A DNA stretch of 64,000 nucleotides from UBA8389 sp035719105 (GCA_035719105.1 DASTGN010000001.1:180689-244688), one strand, 5' to 3'. Counted from the first letter of the stretch, positions 17,254-26,982 are shown. Notes: a model not told the origin generated them from the sequence alone. Numbers and translations are program-made.

Positions 17254-20200
17254 TTAAAAGCTGATGTTGATGCCTGCAGTGAACGTGGTGGAAATGGGGT
17301 AGCTCAAGTAGGGATTTTCCGGATCCAGTCCGGTGAACTTCTTGCTCTTTACGGTCAAAAGGTTCTGTCCACTCAGGTAAAAGCGCACTTTCTCCAACAT
17401 GCATTGCTTGACCAGGTTACCGGGCATGGTGTAACCCAGTTGCAGGTTACGAAGTTTTAGGTACGAACCCGGCTCCACATAATAGGATGAAAACCGCTTT
17501 TCGTTATTCAAATCACTGAAGGAAAGTGCAGGGATGTTCGAACTCGTGTTGCTTGGCGACCATGCGTTCAGCAAGCGTGTTCCTTTATTGGAACCCAATT
17601 CGTCTACTGCCCAAAAGTCGGTGAAACGTTTGACGGAATTGTTTGCTTTGCCTCCGTAAATTCCTTGTATAAAGGCAGAAAAGTCGAAACCTTTCCAATC
17701 CAGCGCCACGTTCAAACCATATTGGAAGTCCGGGTGTGGACTACCGATCCAGGTGCGGTCCTTTTCGTCGATTACGTTGTCATCATTCATGTTTTTATAC
17801 TTGATTCGACCGATACCCTTGCCTGTTTGGTCGGCATAGGCGTCCACTTCTTCCTGTGTTTGGAACAGTCCGTCAGCCACATAGCCGTAATAGGAACCGA
17901 TCGGACGACCAAGGATATTGTCCGTTGTACCATTACCTCCGTAATTGTTTACGACGCTTTCCGGCAAGGATGTGATTTTGTTGCGATAACCGGAAATGTT
18001 GCCGGTCAAGTCGTAGTTCAGGCCAAATGAAGTTGTTCCACGGTAGCCGAGGGTCAATTCCAGCCCATTGTTTTCCATGGATGCACCATTTACCCAATGG
18101 TCGCCGCCTTCACCAATGGCGCCCAAATATGGTGGTCTGACCAAAATGTCGCTGGTTTGCTTCAAATAGCCCTCCAGACTGCCATAGAGGCTTTGTTGGA
18201 ACAAGCCGAAGTCAAGGCCGACATTCAACTGAGTCGTCGTTTCCCACTTGATCCGTTCGTTCCCGCGTTGGTTCAGTTGATAACCTGATGGCAACAAGCC
18301 GGAACCAGCGCCGTTGATGTCGTAGGCTGTGCCCGTATTCAGGCCAGCACCGGTTTCGCCAATGTAGTTGGCCACGATGATGGTGCGGTTGGCGAAGTTG
18401 TCGATTTCCTGATTTCCCGTCTGACCCCAACCAGCACGTAGTTTCAAGTCGGATACGACGTCTTTGGCACCCTGCATGAACTCTTCGCGATTGATGCGCC
18501 ATCCAGCCGAAAAGGCCGGGAAAGTTGCATAACGGTTGTCTTTGCCGAAGCGCGATGAACCGTCTCTACGGAGGGTGACCGACGCCAGATATTTCTCATC
18601 GTAGGAATAATCCACTTTACCGAAGAATGAGCTCAAGGCATAACCTGTCGCACCACCGGTGGCGTACATCTCGCCAACGCCGGCGGAGGGCCACATGTAA
18701 TCTGGGTTCTCCAGCTCGTATTCTCTCCGTTCGGTAGAGAACCATATGTCGGATTGACTGATCAGTTCAGTCCCTACCAGCAAATTGAACTGATTTTTGT
18801 CCAACTTGAGGTCGTAGGTGGCCGTGTTGCTCCAACTCCATTTCATGGAATGACTTTGGTTGATCTTAGACGATGTCAGGTCCGAACCCAATCTTCCGCC
18901 AAAGGAGGTCGTCAAAACACGTTGATAATAATTGCTATAGTCCATACCGAAATTGCTGCGAATGTTCAATCCTTTGACGGGTTGAAGGTTGGCATAGACG
19001 TTTCCGAAACTCCGCCAGAAACTGTAGGGATTATTCTTGTTGGCATCCAGGATGCGGGCGGGATTGTCACGGTCGCGCATGCCCGAAGTGACGCTGCCCC
19101 AATCACCATCCACCGTTTTAAGCGGCATGATGGGTAAGGAGAGGATGGACAACTCCAGGACGCCACCGGGGGTGGTCAGTTCCGACGTGCGGTTCACCGT
19201 AAAATTTTCACCGATGGTCAACTTGTCTCCGAGTAATTTATAGGATGAATTCATACGTGCGGAGATGCGGTTGAATTTCGTTTCCTTCACCGTGCCTTGA
19301 TTGTCGTAATAACCCAAGGAGAAATAGCTGTTGGCCTTGTCGGTGCCGCTGCTCACGGAAAGGTTGTACGATTGTGCGAAACCAGGGCGTGTAATGGCAC
19401 CAAACCAATCGGTGTTGGCCGAAAGCATGGTATTCGTGCCGTCTCGTGCATCAATGAATTTGGGTACCTGAATGCCTTTGAGAACGGCATTCCCATCGTT
19501 ATCGTAACCATAATCATAGCGATAGCCGATTTGGTTGGTATTCGGGTCAACTCCGCTGTTCACCATGGCCTGGAACTGTGTTTGGCCAAACTCTTTGGTG
19601 TTGAGCATTTCGATGACCTTACCGTAGTTGGAGGTGCTCAGGTAGCTGTCGAAATTGACCGAGACCTTTCCAGCTTTGCCTCGTCTGGTTGTGATGATGA
19701 TCACCCCGTTGCCGGCACGCGAGCCATAAATGCTGGCGGCCGACGCATCTCGCAAAACTTGGATGCTTTCAATATCGGCTGAATTCAATTCGTGCATGCC
19801 ACTTTTGGTGGGAACACCGTCAATAATGTACAAGGGATCGTTGTTGTTCAATGTTCCGATACCCCGTATGCGGATGGTAGTCCCCGAACCGCTTGGCGAA
19901 CCGTCGGTCGTAATGTCCACACCGGCCGCGCGCCCTTGCAAGGCTTGCATAGGGTTGTTGGCAGCTACTTTTCTCAGTTTGTCCACATCGACGACAGTAA
20001 CGGCTCCGGTCAAATCTGCTTTTCTTTGAGTGGTGTAACCCGTAACGACCACTTGATCCAACGATTGTGCATCAGCCGACATCGAGACTTTGATGGGTGA
20101 ATTCGAATTGACCACCACCTCCTGGGATTTCATCCCGATCATGGAAAAAGTCAATGTCTTGTTGTTCTTGCCCAATTCGATGTTGAATGCACCGTTCATG

Positions 20201-20388
20201 TCAGTAGTGGTTCCGGAACTAGTACCTTTGACGAATACGGTTACTCCCGGCAATGATTCCCCATTTTCAGCAGCAACCACTTGCCCGGAAATTTTTTGGG
20301 CATATGCGGCTAGCTGAAAGGATAAAAAGAAGATCAGGCTTATTGAACATTTCAATAAAGATCTGAATGGAATGGATTTAAAATTCAT
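17254..20388 (-). CDS. SusC-like TonB-dependent transporter (fructan locus)
   Basis: 1044-residue outer-membrane importer. Signal peptide (1-30), carboxypeptidase-regulatory-like domain (about 33-115, ISGQVVAAENGESLPGVTV), plug (about 120-235, with VVVTGYTTQRKADLTGAV and the SusC signature DPLYIIDGVP), then a 22-stranded barrel ending in aromatic ITPF-like FTAGINISF. Imports fructo-oligosaccharides using TonB energy, with the SusD partner encoded 11 bp downstream. The gene starts 14 bp after the stop of the 430-residue secreted protein. Confidence 0.95.
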   Translation of the reverse strand: MNFKSIPFRSLLKCSISLIFFLSFQLAAYAQKISGQVVAAENGESLPGVTVFVKGTSSGTTTDMNGAFNIELGKNNKTLTFSMIGMKSQEVVVNSNSPIKVSMSADAQSLDQVVVTGYTTQRKADLTGAVTVVDVDKLRKVAANNPMQALQGRAAGVDITTDGSPSGSGTTIRIRGIGTLNNNDPLYIIDGVPTKSGMHELNSADIESIQVLRDASAASIYGSRAGNGVIIITTRRGKAGKVSVNFDSYLSTSNYGKVIEMLNTKEFGQTQFQAMVNSGVDPNTNQIGYRYDYGYDNDGNAVLKGIQVPKFIDARDGTNTMLSANTDWFGAITRPGFAQSYNLSVSSGTDKANSYFSLGYYDNQGTVKETKFNRISARMNSSYKLLGDKLTIGENFTVNRTSELTTPGGVLELSILSLPIMPLKTVDGDWGSVTSGMRDRDNPARILDANKNNPYSFWRSFGNVYANLQPVKGLNIRSNFGMDYSNYYQRVLTTSFGGRLGSDLTSSKINQSHSMKWSWSNTATYDLKLDKNQFNLLVGTELISQSDIWFSTERREYELENPDYMWPSAGVGEMYATGGATGYALSSFFGKVDYSYDEKYLASVTLRRDGSSRFGKDNRYATFPAFSAGWRINREEFMQGAKDVVSDLKLRAGWGQTGNQEIDNFANRTIIVANYIGETGAGLNTGTAYDINGAGSGLLPSGYQLNQRGNERIKWETTTQLNVGLDFGLFQQSLYGSLEGYLKQTSDILVRPPYLGAIGEGGDHWVNGASMENNGLELTLGYRGTTSFGLNYDLTGNISGYRNKITSLPESVVNNYGGNGTTDNILGRPIGSYYGYVADGLFQTQEEVDAYADQTGKGIGRIKYKNMNDDNVIDEKDRTWIGSPHPDFQYGLNVALDWKGFDFSAFIQGIYGGKANNSVKRFTDFWAVDELGSNKGTRLLNAWSPSNTSSNIPALSFSDLNNEKRFSSYYVEPGSYLKLRNLQLGYTMPGNLVKQCMLEKVRFYLSGQNLLTVKSKKFTGLDPENPYLSYPISTTFTAGINISF

Positions 20389-20402
20389 GTCTATACGGAT
20401 GA

Positions 20403-21695
20403 TTATCGGTTGGTTATCTGGATTTTACGGTTGGTTGTCAAGCCATTTGCCAGTTTGTTTCGTTGAATGTAAATGCCAGTCGAAAGCACTTCAAGTCGAT
20501 TTCCCATTTGTTGTCCGGTCAAGGAAAAATACTCGGTTGAAAGCACGGCTGCATCCTGTTGCAGTTCTGACAAAACGGTTCCGGTTTCAACGGATTCCAC
20601 ATTGTCAATATATATAGGCGTATGAGCGGCCAAGTTGCTGATGTCGGTATCTTCAAAGTGCGGGAAAATCACGATGGTGTTCGGATTTCCTGTGAACTTA
20701 GAAGGATCAAATGTAAAGATTAATTTGGCCCATTCGCCAGGTGTCGTATAATCGGCATAGACTTCCTGACTGCCTGCACCTTCTAATTTACAACCGACGC
20801 GTCCGGCCACAGCCTTGTTAATCATGATGGAAACCTTGTTGTAGGTACTCACATTGATGTTCTGTCCACCGCAACCGATGCCACACCAGCTTTTACCATC
20901 CTTGGCACGGAGAAAGCGCATCACATGAGCAGAGGTATTCATACCTGTCGCATTCAAATTGGGAAAAACGTCCGTTTGCAGGTCGCTGAGCGAACCGTTC
21001 GGTCCCCAATAGCCATCCAAAAAGAATCCCGGAGCAGTTTCACTTCCAAGTGCCACATCGCCATTATAAATGACAGTGGGGACATCGGCTGAGCTGTACA
21101 TGGTCACTTCGTCCCAATAGGTAATGATGGTTTCTGCCAAACCACCTTGGTCGTGCGGGAATACCAGCAACGTAGCTGGGTTGGCGGTGAAACTCAGCAC
21201 GTCGAACGTGAATGTCAGTTTCTGCCATTGTCCAGGCGTGTTGTAAAGCTGTGTCTGCTGCTGTGCCACAACACCGTTGCCTTCCAATTTCAACGTGACA
21301 TTGCCTTCCACCGGTTTCTTCACCAAAATGGAAAACTTATTGATGTAGTTGTCTTTAATGGCCTTGGATAAGATGTCCAATCCGGCACCTGCCCAACCCT
21401 CACCATTTTTGGCGCGTACAAAACGAACAACTTTAGGAGTGTTGTTCAAAACTGTTGTTTCTGGATTGGTAACCCCTTCAGACATGATATCCATTTTGCC
21501 TGAAACATAGAGTTTCCAACCTTCATCTTTGTGACAATCGGCTCCATTGGGGCCTTGATCGTAACCGATTCCGAAACCGCCGCCGATGTCCCAGAAGTCG
21601 GGTGTGGTGGTTTCTCCATTGTAAATGACATTTTGAGCAAAGGTTGTAGCGAAACTAAGCGCGATACCTAGAAAGAGGGTAATGTTTTTTTTCAT
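20403..21695 (-). CDS. Secreted protein with two carbohydrate-binding-like repeats and T9SS-type tail
   Basis: First gene of the fructan operon, 430 residues. After a signal peptide (1-20) come two homologous beta domains, about 22-205 and 207-370, both starting VIYNG(E/D) and sharing VxRFxRAKxGxxWxGxG, KVSIMINKAV/KFSILVKKPV, and PGxWxKLxFTFD. The same module forms the C-terminus of the SusE-position lipoprotein. The last ~60 residues (YFSLTGQQMGNRLEVLSTGIY...) look like a type A T9SS sorting domain. There is no lipobox. A fructan-binding surface protein is the likely role; no enzyme motif is seen. Confidence 0.7.
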   Translation of the reverse strand: MKKNITLFLGIALSFATTFAQNVIYNGETTTPDFWDIGGGFGIGYDQGPNGADCHKDEGWKLYVSGKMDIMSEGVTNPETTVLNNTPKVVRFVRAKNGEGWAGAGLDILSKAIKDNYINKFSILVKKPVEGNVTLKLEGNGVVAQQQTQLYNTPGQWQKLTFTFDVLSFTANPATLLVFPHDQGGLAETIITYWDEVTMYSSADVPTVIYNGDVALGSETAPGFFLDGYWGPNGSLSDLQTDVFPNLNATGMNTSAHVMRFLRAKDGKSWCGIGCGGQNINVSTYNKVSIMINKAVAGRVGCKLEGAGSQEVYADYTTPGEWAKLIFTFDPSKFTGNPNTIVIFPHFEDTDISNLAAHTPIYIDNVESVETGTVLSELQQDAAVLSTEYFSLTGQQMGNRLEVLSTGIYIQRNKLANGLTTNRKIQITNR

Positions 21696-21740
21696 ACTGC
21701 ATTATTGTTAAGGTTTATTTTTTGCATGAAATCACGATTG

Positions 21741-21748
21741 CAAAAATA
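21741..21748 (-). promoter_or_regulatory. Promoter -7 box of the main fructan operon
   Basis: Minus strand TATTTTTG, exact TAnnTTTG, with a TTG (complement of 21767-21769) 18 bp upstream; about 45 bp before the first ATG of the operon. Confidence 0.6.
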
Positions 21749-21761
21749 TCCCTGCCTAAGG

Positions 21762-21809
21762 CGAAACAATGTAAAAAATGTTGCAGTCTGTTGTAGTTTT
21801 TGTACAATT
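21762..21809. promoter_or_regulatory. Candidate operator of the main fructan operon
   Basis: CGAAACAATGTAA (21762-21774) and TTTTTGTACAATT (21797-21809) match, with one or two changes, the pair upstream of the porter-kinase operon (8213-8224 and 8253-8266). The first element overlaps the -33 region. Likely binding region of the hybrid regulator, by inference. Confidence 0.4.
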
Positions 21810-21855
21810 AAATCGAATTGAATCGTACATCAAAACGTCACGAAGCGTTCTGAAA

Positions 21856-24024
21856 TCAATGCATGATCTTGCAAGTCTCTATTCCCATAGCGTTTTTGAC
21901 CCGAATGATCAACAATTGATTCTTGACCGCTAACTTCAATTCCTGAATCATGGACTCGATGTTGTTTTTTCGAAAAATCAATTGTCCAGTAACTGAAAAA
22001 ATGTCGATCGATTGAATGTTGGAGAAAGACTGAATCGTCAACCCCTCCGAGTTTCCCCAAACCTCCAACTTGTTCTCCATCGGATGTTGCAGTCCAACAG
22101 GAACCGATGCATACCTTTTTGTAGAAATGTCCGGTTGAACAACATTGACCAAGCCACCACCGATGTAGAACCCTAGGTGCGGAGGTTGGTTATAAGCCGC
22201 ATTTTGCCATGCAATGGCTAAACGATATACGGTGTCGTGCATCAGCGTAAATAGCCGATTCGTAGTTGGTGTCGTAGTCGTATAGATTTGAATTTTACTG
22301 GAATCGGCGGTCGTCCAAAGAATCAATTCCTCACGCCAATCGCCTAAAATATCCGCACTCAGGTTTGGGGTCTTTTTGGTGCTGTTGCAAGAAGAAACGC
22401 CACTGGCACTGAGTAAGGTGTTCACTCCGTTACCGTTCCATTTGGAGATAACGGTACCGTCCAACAGCTCGTCTTGCAAATCACCGTCCCAATAAATTCT
22501 GAAATTAACCGAAGGCTTATTGCTGGAAATTATGGCACCTTTGCTCGTATACGTGTTGTTATTGGCTGTGGTCCACATCTCAAATCCAGGATAACGAGCA
22601 TCGATGTCACCGGCCATCCCGCGTCCGACATCCACACTGGCGTCACCACCCCACAAAATTTTGCCAGTTTTGGCGTCGTGAAGCTCATAACCGTAAGGCA
22701 TGGCTACTTCTTCGTGCGCAACCCATACTTCCAACCCCGGATTGTCCAAATCCATATCCGAAACGTGCATGGCATCGCCATGACCAAGTCCTGTTCGGTA
22801 AAGCAATTTTCCATTATCGTCGATGACACAAGAAGAATATACAACTTCATCTTTATCGTCTGAATCCACATCGGCGACACTTAAATTGTGATTTCCTTGA
22901 CCATACGCTCCGACTCCCGCGGTTGTGCCTGAATCATAAAACCAACGTTGTACCAATTTTTTACCGACAACATCGTACGAAGCCAATGTTGCTCTGGTAT
23001 AATAACCTCTACACATCACAGCACTCGGATGAACTCCGTCCAAATAGGCGACGCAGGCTAGAAACCGGTCACTTCGGTTTGCATACGAGTCACCCCAGGA
23101 AGCGCTGTTTCGAAGTGGATTGTAAGTGATGGTATGAAGGTTGGCTCCGGTTCTTCCGTCAAAAAGCGTCAAATATTCCGAACCGGTTTGAATGGTTCCC
23201 AGCATCCTTGAACCACTGGTTTGCGTCACGTCCAGATTTCGGTAATCTGCCGTGGGGCTGTCATTGTTCATCAAAACATAATTACCAGCTCCATCAATGG
23301 TACCTGGAGCTGTTTTGCAAATTAGTTCGGACAGGCCGTCTCCATCAAAATCGTAGACCAAAAACTGTGTGTAATGTGCTCCAGCTCTGATGTTTTTGCC
23401 CAAATCGATGCGCCATAGAAAAGTGCCATCCAATTTGTATGCATCCAGGAATACATTTCCGGTGATGCCGTAATATGAATTGTCCTGTGAATTGGAGGGG
23501 TCCCATTTGACAATGATTTCGTACTCGCCATCACCATCCAAATCGCCTACACTGCAGTCATTTGGCGAGTAACCGTAGGGTTGCCCATTCGGATAATCGG
23601 CGTCAACCGCTTTTCCAACACTACCAGTTTTATTAGGTGGTGTGATGCCTCGTGCCGGTCTTCTTAATGGAATGGTCTTATATGCTTGCGCCCAAGGTAA
23701 AACGGTTTTGACACCTGTCGTATCTTCGAACCCGTTGATGACAGGAATTACTTTATACGAACTGCTCGTTGTTCCAGATGCATCCGAATAATTGGTCGAA
23801 CCGGAAATCGGAGTCGCATTGATCTTGATATTGTTCCGATAGATGTTGAATACGGTAGAAGCACTGTCTGTGCCGAGAAAGCGCCAACTCAGATATACTC
23901 CGGTACTAACTTTTACAGCTACTAAACCTCTATTTAGAAATTCCATCTGCCGGGTAGCTGAAACAGTATTTAAAAAGAGTAGGAGGAAAGCTATAAGCAG
24001 GCTATACGTTTTATTTTTTTTCAT
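21856..24024 (-). CDS. Rhamnogalacturonan lyase, PL11-like, with T9SS-type tail
   Basis: Secreted pectin-backbone lyase, 722 residues. Signal peptide (1-23), small beta domain, then the eight-bladed propeller typical of PL11/YesW-type lyases with calcium-binding repeats such as VGDLDGDGEYEIIVKWDPSNS, VYDFDGDGLSELICKTAPGT and VADVDSDDKDEVVYSS, and the conserved RPARGITPP near the start. The final ~70 residues (SIDIFSVTGQLIFRK...) resemble a T9SS sorting domain. It lies 160 bp upstream of the fructan operon with its own promoter and no SusC/D partner of its own, so it is probably a separate transcription unit for pectin. Confidence 0.9.
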   Translation of the reverse strand: MKKNKTYSLLIAFLLLFLNTVSATRQMEFLNRGLVAVKVSTGVYLSWRFLGTDSASTVFNIYRNNIKINATPISGSTNYSDASGTTSSSYKVIPVINGFEDTTGVKTVLPWAQAYKTIPLRRPARGITPPNKTGSVGKAVDADYPNGQPYGYSPNDCSVGDLDGDGEYEIIVKWDPSNSQDNSYYGITGNVFLDAYKLDGTFLWRIDLGKNIRAGAHYTQFLVYDFDGDGLSELICKTAPGTIDGAGNYVLMNNDSPTADYRNLDVTQTSGSRMLGTIQTGSEYLTLFDGRTGANLHTITYNPLRNSASWGDSYANRSDRFLACVAYLDGVHPSAVMCRGYYTRATLASYDVVGKKLVQRWFYDSGTTAGVGAYGQGNHNLSVADVDSDDKDEVVYSSCVIDDNGKLLYRTGLGHGDAMHVSDMDLDNPGLEVWVAHEEVAMPYGYELHDAKTGKILWGGDASVDVGRGMAGDIDARYPGFEMWTTANNNTYTSKGAIISSNKPSVNFRIYWDGDLQDELLDGTVISKWNGNGVNTLLSASGVSSCNSTKKTPNLSADILGDWREELILWTTADSSKIQIYTTTTPTTNRLFTLMHDTVYRLAIAWQNAAYNQPPHLGFYIGGGLVNVVQPDISTKRYASVPVGLQHPMENKLEVWGNSEGLTIQSFSNIQSIDIFSVTGQLIFRKNNIESMIQELKLAVKNQLLIIRVKNAMGIETCKIMH

Positions 24025-24051
24025 AGTGCATTTAAATCCTGAGATTTGCTA

Positions 24052-24059
24052 CAAAGTTA
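24052..24059 (-). promoter_or_regulatory. Promoter -7 box of the rhamnogalacturonan lyase gene
   Basis: Minus strand TAACTTTG, exact TAnnTTTG match, 28 bp before the ATG; -33 not evident. Confidence 0.5.
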
Positions 24060-24175
24060 CGTTTCAATATGGACATGGATGGGTGTCATTTATCCGAAAA
24101 AGCAGTACTTTTCGATCCCCTCAATTTTTTCCACGCAGATGCACCAAAAAGTAACAGTTTATCTGTATTTTTGAT

Positions 24176-24183
24176 ACAAGACA
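24176..24183 (+). promoter_or_regulatory. Promoter -7 box of mprF
   Basis: TATTTTTG, exact TAnnTTTG, 19 bp before the mprF ATG, implying a very short leader. Confidence 0.5.
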
Positions 24184-24202
24184 AATTTCTAAGACCGATT
24201 GA

Positions 24203-26791
24203 ATGGTAAAGCCTAAAAGATTCTTACCCAAGTTGCTGTATAACAAATTCTTCCTGCAACTTATACTTGCAATTTTCATGGTTGGTATGGCTGTGTTTTT
24301 TTTAAGCCATGAACATGTAGAGGTCTTAAAAATACGCCAACAACTTGCTTCATGCAATCCCTGGTGGGTAGCGTTGGGCCTTCTGCTTACTATTTCGTAC
24401 GTTATTTTCATGGGTTTGATGTATGTCCATACTTTTAAGGCCATTGGTAAGAAAGTGTCCTTGAAGAGTACTGTCAGGCTTTATCTGAAACGCAATGTGG
24501 TCAGTGTCTTTTTGCCTGCTGGCGGCTTTTCATCCCTCCTGTTCTTTACCAAGGAAGTGGAAAGCGAGGGTGCCAGCAAGTCTCAAATTCATTTGGCTTC
24601 CACACTATTTGGTTTTATGAGCATCATGTCCGTCGTGGTCATTGCCATTCCTATTTTAGCCTATACCTTTTTTCAGCACAATATCCAACAAACCGCACTT
24701 TGGGGCTTTTTGGCCCTTTTGACATTGACGATCGTGTTTTTCCTCTTTTTGTATTCTTTGTTTAAAAAAACATGGGCGTACAATTTGCTCACCCGAATGC
24801 GTCCGGCCTGGGTCATTGTTTTGGACGAAATGCTCGATCAAAATATTCGGATGAAAAACATCTGGCTAGCATTGCTCTTTTCTGTATTCATCGAAATCAT
24901 TGGTGTTCTACACCTTTATATTTCTATGTTGGCTCTTGGTGTCGAACCCTCACTGATGGCTTCCATGATTGGATATGTTACGATGGTCATGTTGTTGATG
25001 GCTTCTCCGTTTTTGCGTGGCTTGGGTGCAATTGAAATTTCCATCACCTACATTCTTGGCCAATACGGATACCCGATTATCATTGCAGCTTCCATGACGT
25101 TGCTCTACCGATTTTTTGAATTTTGGATTCCGTTGGTGGCCGGTATGTTGAGTTTCATTTCTAAAAAGGACAACATTGTTTTGCGACTTTTGCCTGGATT
25201 CATGATTTTTGCTCTGGCTTTGGTCAACATCATTTCGTCCCTGACACCAGCTGTTCCAGAGCGTTTACTTTTCTTGGAAAATTGGCTGAATGAAGGTGTA
25301 CTAATAACCAGCAACGGTTTGGTTCTTGTCATTGGATTGTTTCTGCTTATTCTTTTTGTCTTTCTTTTACAAGGATCCAAACGGGCCTGGTACGTTGCGT
25401 TCGCCCTTTCCATCCTTTCAGGAGCAGGTCATTTACTGAAAGGGGTGGACTATGAGGAAGCCATTTTGGCATTGGTTGCTGCTGTCACATTATGGCGCAC
25501 TCGAGACTTCTATAAGCTTAAAGCCCATCCGGAATTGTTCCGCATCAGTTCTCAAGTGCTCATTATTAGTGTTTTGGCTTTATTGACATTTGGGGTTGCC
25601 GGATTTTCTTTGATGGATAAAAGACACTTCGGAATGGATTTCGAGTTTCTGTCATCTGTCAAAACGATGCTTCGAATGTTTTTCCTGTTTGACGATGGTG
25701 GTTTGGTTCCGCATACCGTTTTTGCCCGAAATTTTATTTATGCCATCTATACGGCTGGTGGCTTGGTTATATGTTTTGTATTTTTCAGCATCCTGAAACC
25801 CATTTTCGCAAGGCCATACAATACGCCCGAAGAGAAGGATTTGGCTGCTTTGATCTTACAAAAATACGGTGATTCTTCATTGGATTATTTCAAGATTTAC
25901 CCTGATAAATTGTTTTTCATTGCTGATGACAACGATGGATTTGTCTCCTTTAAAGTCACCCGAGGTTACGCGGTGGCTCTTGGGAATCCGGTCTGTAAAG
26001 ACGATGAGGCTGCCAAGTCTTTGATTCAGGCATTTGACAAATATTGCATGGAAAATGGCTTCACCAGCGTTTTTTACCGGGTACCTAAGGAATCATTGCC
26101 CTTGTACGAAGAGTTGGGCAAAAAAAACATACCTGTCGGCGACGAAGGTTTTGTAGATTTGGAAACTTTCAGCTTGAACAGCATCAAGATGGAATCCACC
26201 CGCAAAACCATCAGCCATCTTCAAGGCAAGGGTTTCATTTCAAAAGTATATACGCCACCTATTCCTGAAGTCGTCCTTAAAAAGTTGGAGGTCGTTTCAG
26301 AAAGTTGGCTCCATGAATTACATGAAAAGGAAATGGCCTTTACCGAAGGCGTGTTTGACAGGACAATGTTTGAGCAGCAAGTCCTGATCACGGTGGAAGA
26401 CGCCGATGAACGAATTTTCGCGTTTCTGAACATCATTCCAGACGACGTTTCCGGAGAAGCAGCCTACGATCTCATCCGAAAGTCGGGAGATGCACCGGTA
26501 GGTGTGATGGATATGCTTTTGGTACGAACCATGCTTTATTTTAAAGAAAAAGGGTTCAAGTCTGTTAATCTCGGAATGGCTCCGCTTTCGGGTATTGAGG
26601 GTACTTCTTTTACCGAACGTACGGTGCGGTTCGCCTATGAAAATTTGAAATCATTGGGGCACTTTAAAGGCTTGCGCAAATACAAAGAGAAATTTTCCTC
26701 ACGTTGGGAGCAGAAATTCCTCGTCTACAACAACAACTATCATTTGCCACAGATCCCCAAAGTGCTGAAACGCGTCTCTAAAGGCAAGTGA
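24203..26791 (+). CDS. mprF: MprF-like phosphatidylglycerol lysyltransferase/flippase
   Basis: Large integral membrane protein of 862 residues, similar in length to S. aureus MprF (840). The N-terminal half is an LPG flippase/UPF0104 domain with many membrane helices (about 12-330, including FLPAGGFSSLLFF and ASPFLRGLGAIEISITYIL), then further helices to about 530. The cytoplasmic C-terminal part (about 545-850) is a DUF2156/GNAT-like aminoacyltransferase (VTRGYAVALGNPVCKDDEA, GVMDMLLVRTMLYFKEKGFKSVNLGMAPL). MprF adds an amino acid to phosphatidylglycerol and flips the product, lowering sensitivity to cationic peptides. The amino acid and lipid used here are not known. Confidence 0.88.
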   Translation: MVKPKRFLPKLLYNKFFLQLILAIFMVGMAVFFLSHEHVEVLKIRQQLASCNPWWVALGLLLTISYVIFMGLMYVHTFKAIGKKVSLKSTVRLYLKRNVVSVFLPAGGFSSLLFFTKEVESEGASKSQIHLASTLFGFMSIMSVVVIAIPILAYTFFQHNIQQTALWGFLALLTLTIVFFLFLYSLFKKTWAYNLLTRMRPAWVIVLDEMLDQNIRMKNIWLALLFSVFIEIIGVLHLYISMLALGVEPSLMASMIGYVTMVMLLMASPFLRGLGAIEISITYILGQYGYPIIIAASMTLLYRFFEFWIPLVAGMLSFISKKDNIVLRLLPGFMIFALALVNIISSLTPAVPERLLFLENWLNEGVLITSNGLVLVIGLFLLILFVFLLQGSKRAWYVAFALSILSGAGHLLKGVDYEEAILALVAAVTLWRTRDFYKLKAHPELFRISSQVLIISVLALLTFGVAGFSLMDKRHFGMDFEFLSSVKTMLRMFFLFDDGGLVPHTVFARNFIYAIYTAGGLVICFVFFSILKPIFARPYNTPEEKDLAALILQKYGDSSLDYFKIYPDKLFFIADDNDGFVSFKVTRGYAVALGNPVCKDDEAAKSLIQAFDKYCMENGFTSVFYRVPKESLPLYEELGKKNIPVGDEGFVDLETFSLNSIKMESTRKTISHLQGKGFISKVYTPPIPEVVLKKLEVVSESWLHELHEKEMAFTEGVFDRTMFEQQVLITVEDADERIFAFLNIIPDDVSGEAAYDLIRKSGDAPVGVMDMLLVRTMLYFKEKGFKSVNLGMAPLSGIEGTSFTERTVRFAYENLKSLGHFKGLRKYKEKFSSRWEQKFLVYNNNYHLPQIPKVLKRVSKGK

Positions 26792-26982
26792 TAGACCTGT
26801 CCGGACATCCAATTATGACAAAAAGGCAGAGTTCTCTGTCAAATTTCCAATCAATTTTCTTTTATACACTGCCAGAAGATTCGTAGTTCACTTTCGAACC
26901 ATTGTGGCACAGCTTTTGATTGTTTACCCATGTCAGCAATCAACAGTCCGACATTTAACAACAACTCAAATATAAAAGAACT

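Noticed and set aside
15714..19782. Arg-, Ser- or His-rich frames of 60-160 codons inside the SusC/SusD genes
   Set aside because: All are in alternative frames of clearly coding DNA, without domain support or promoter signals.
26905..26920. TGGCAC-N5-TTGAT upstream of dnaK, resembling a sigma-54 promoter
   Set aside because: The -12 element lacks the required GC (GA instead), and dnaK is not normally sigma-54 controlled; likely chance.
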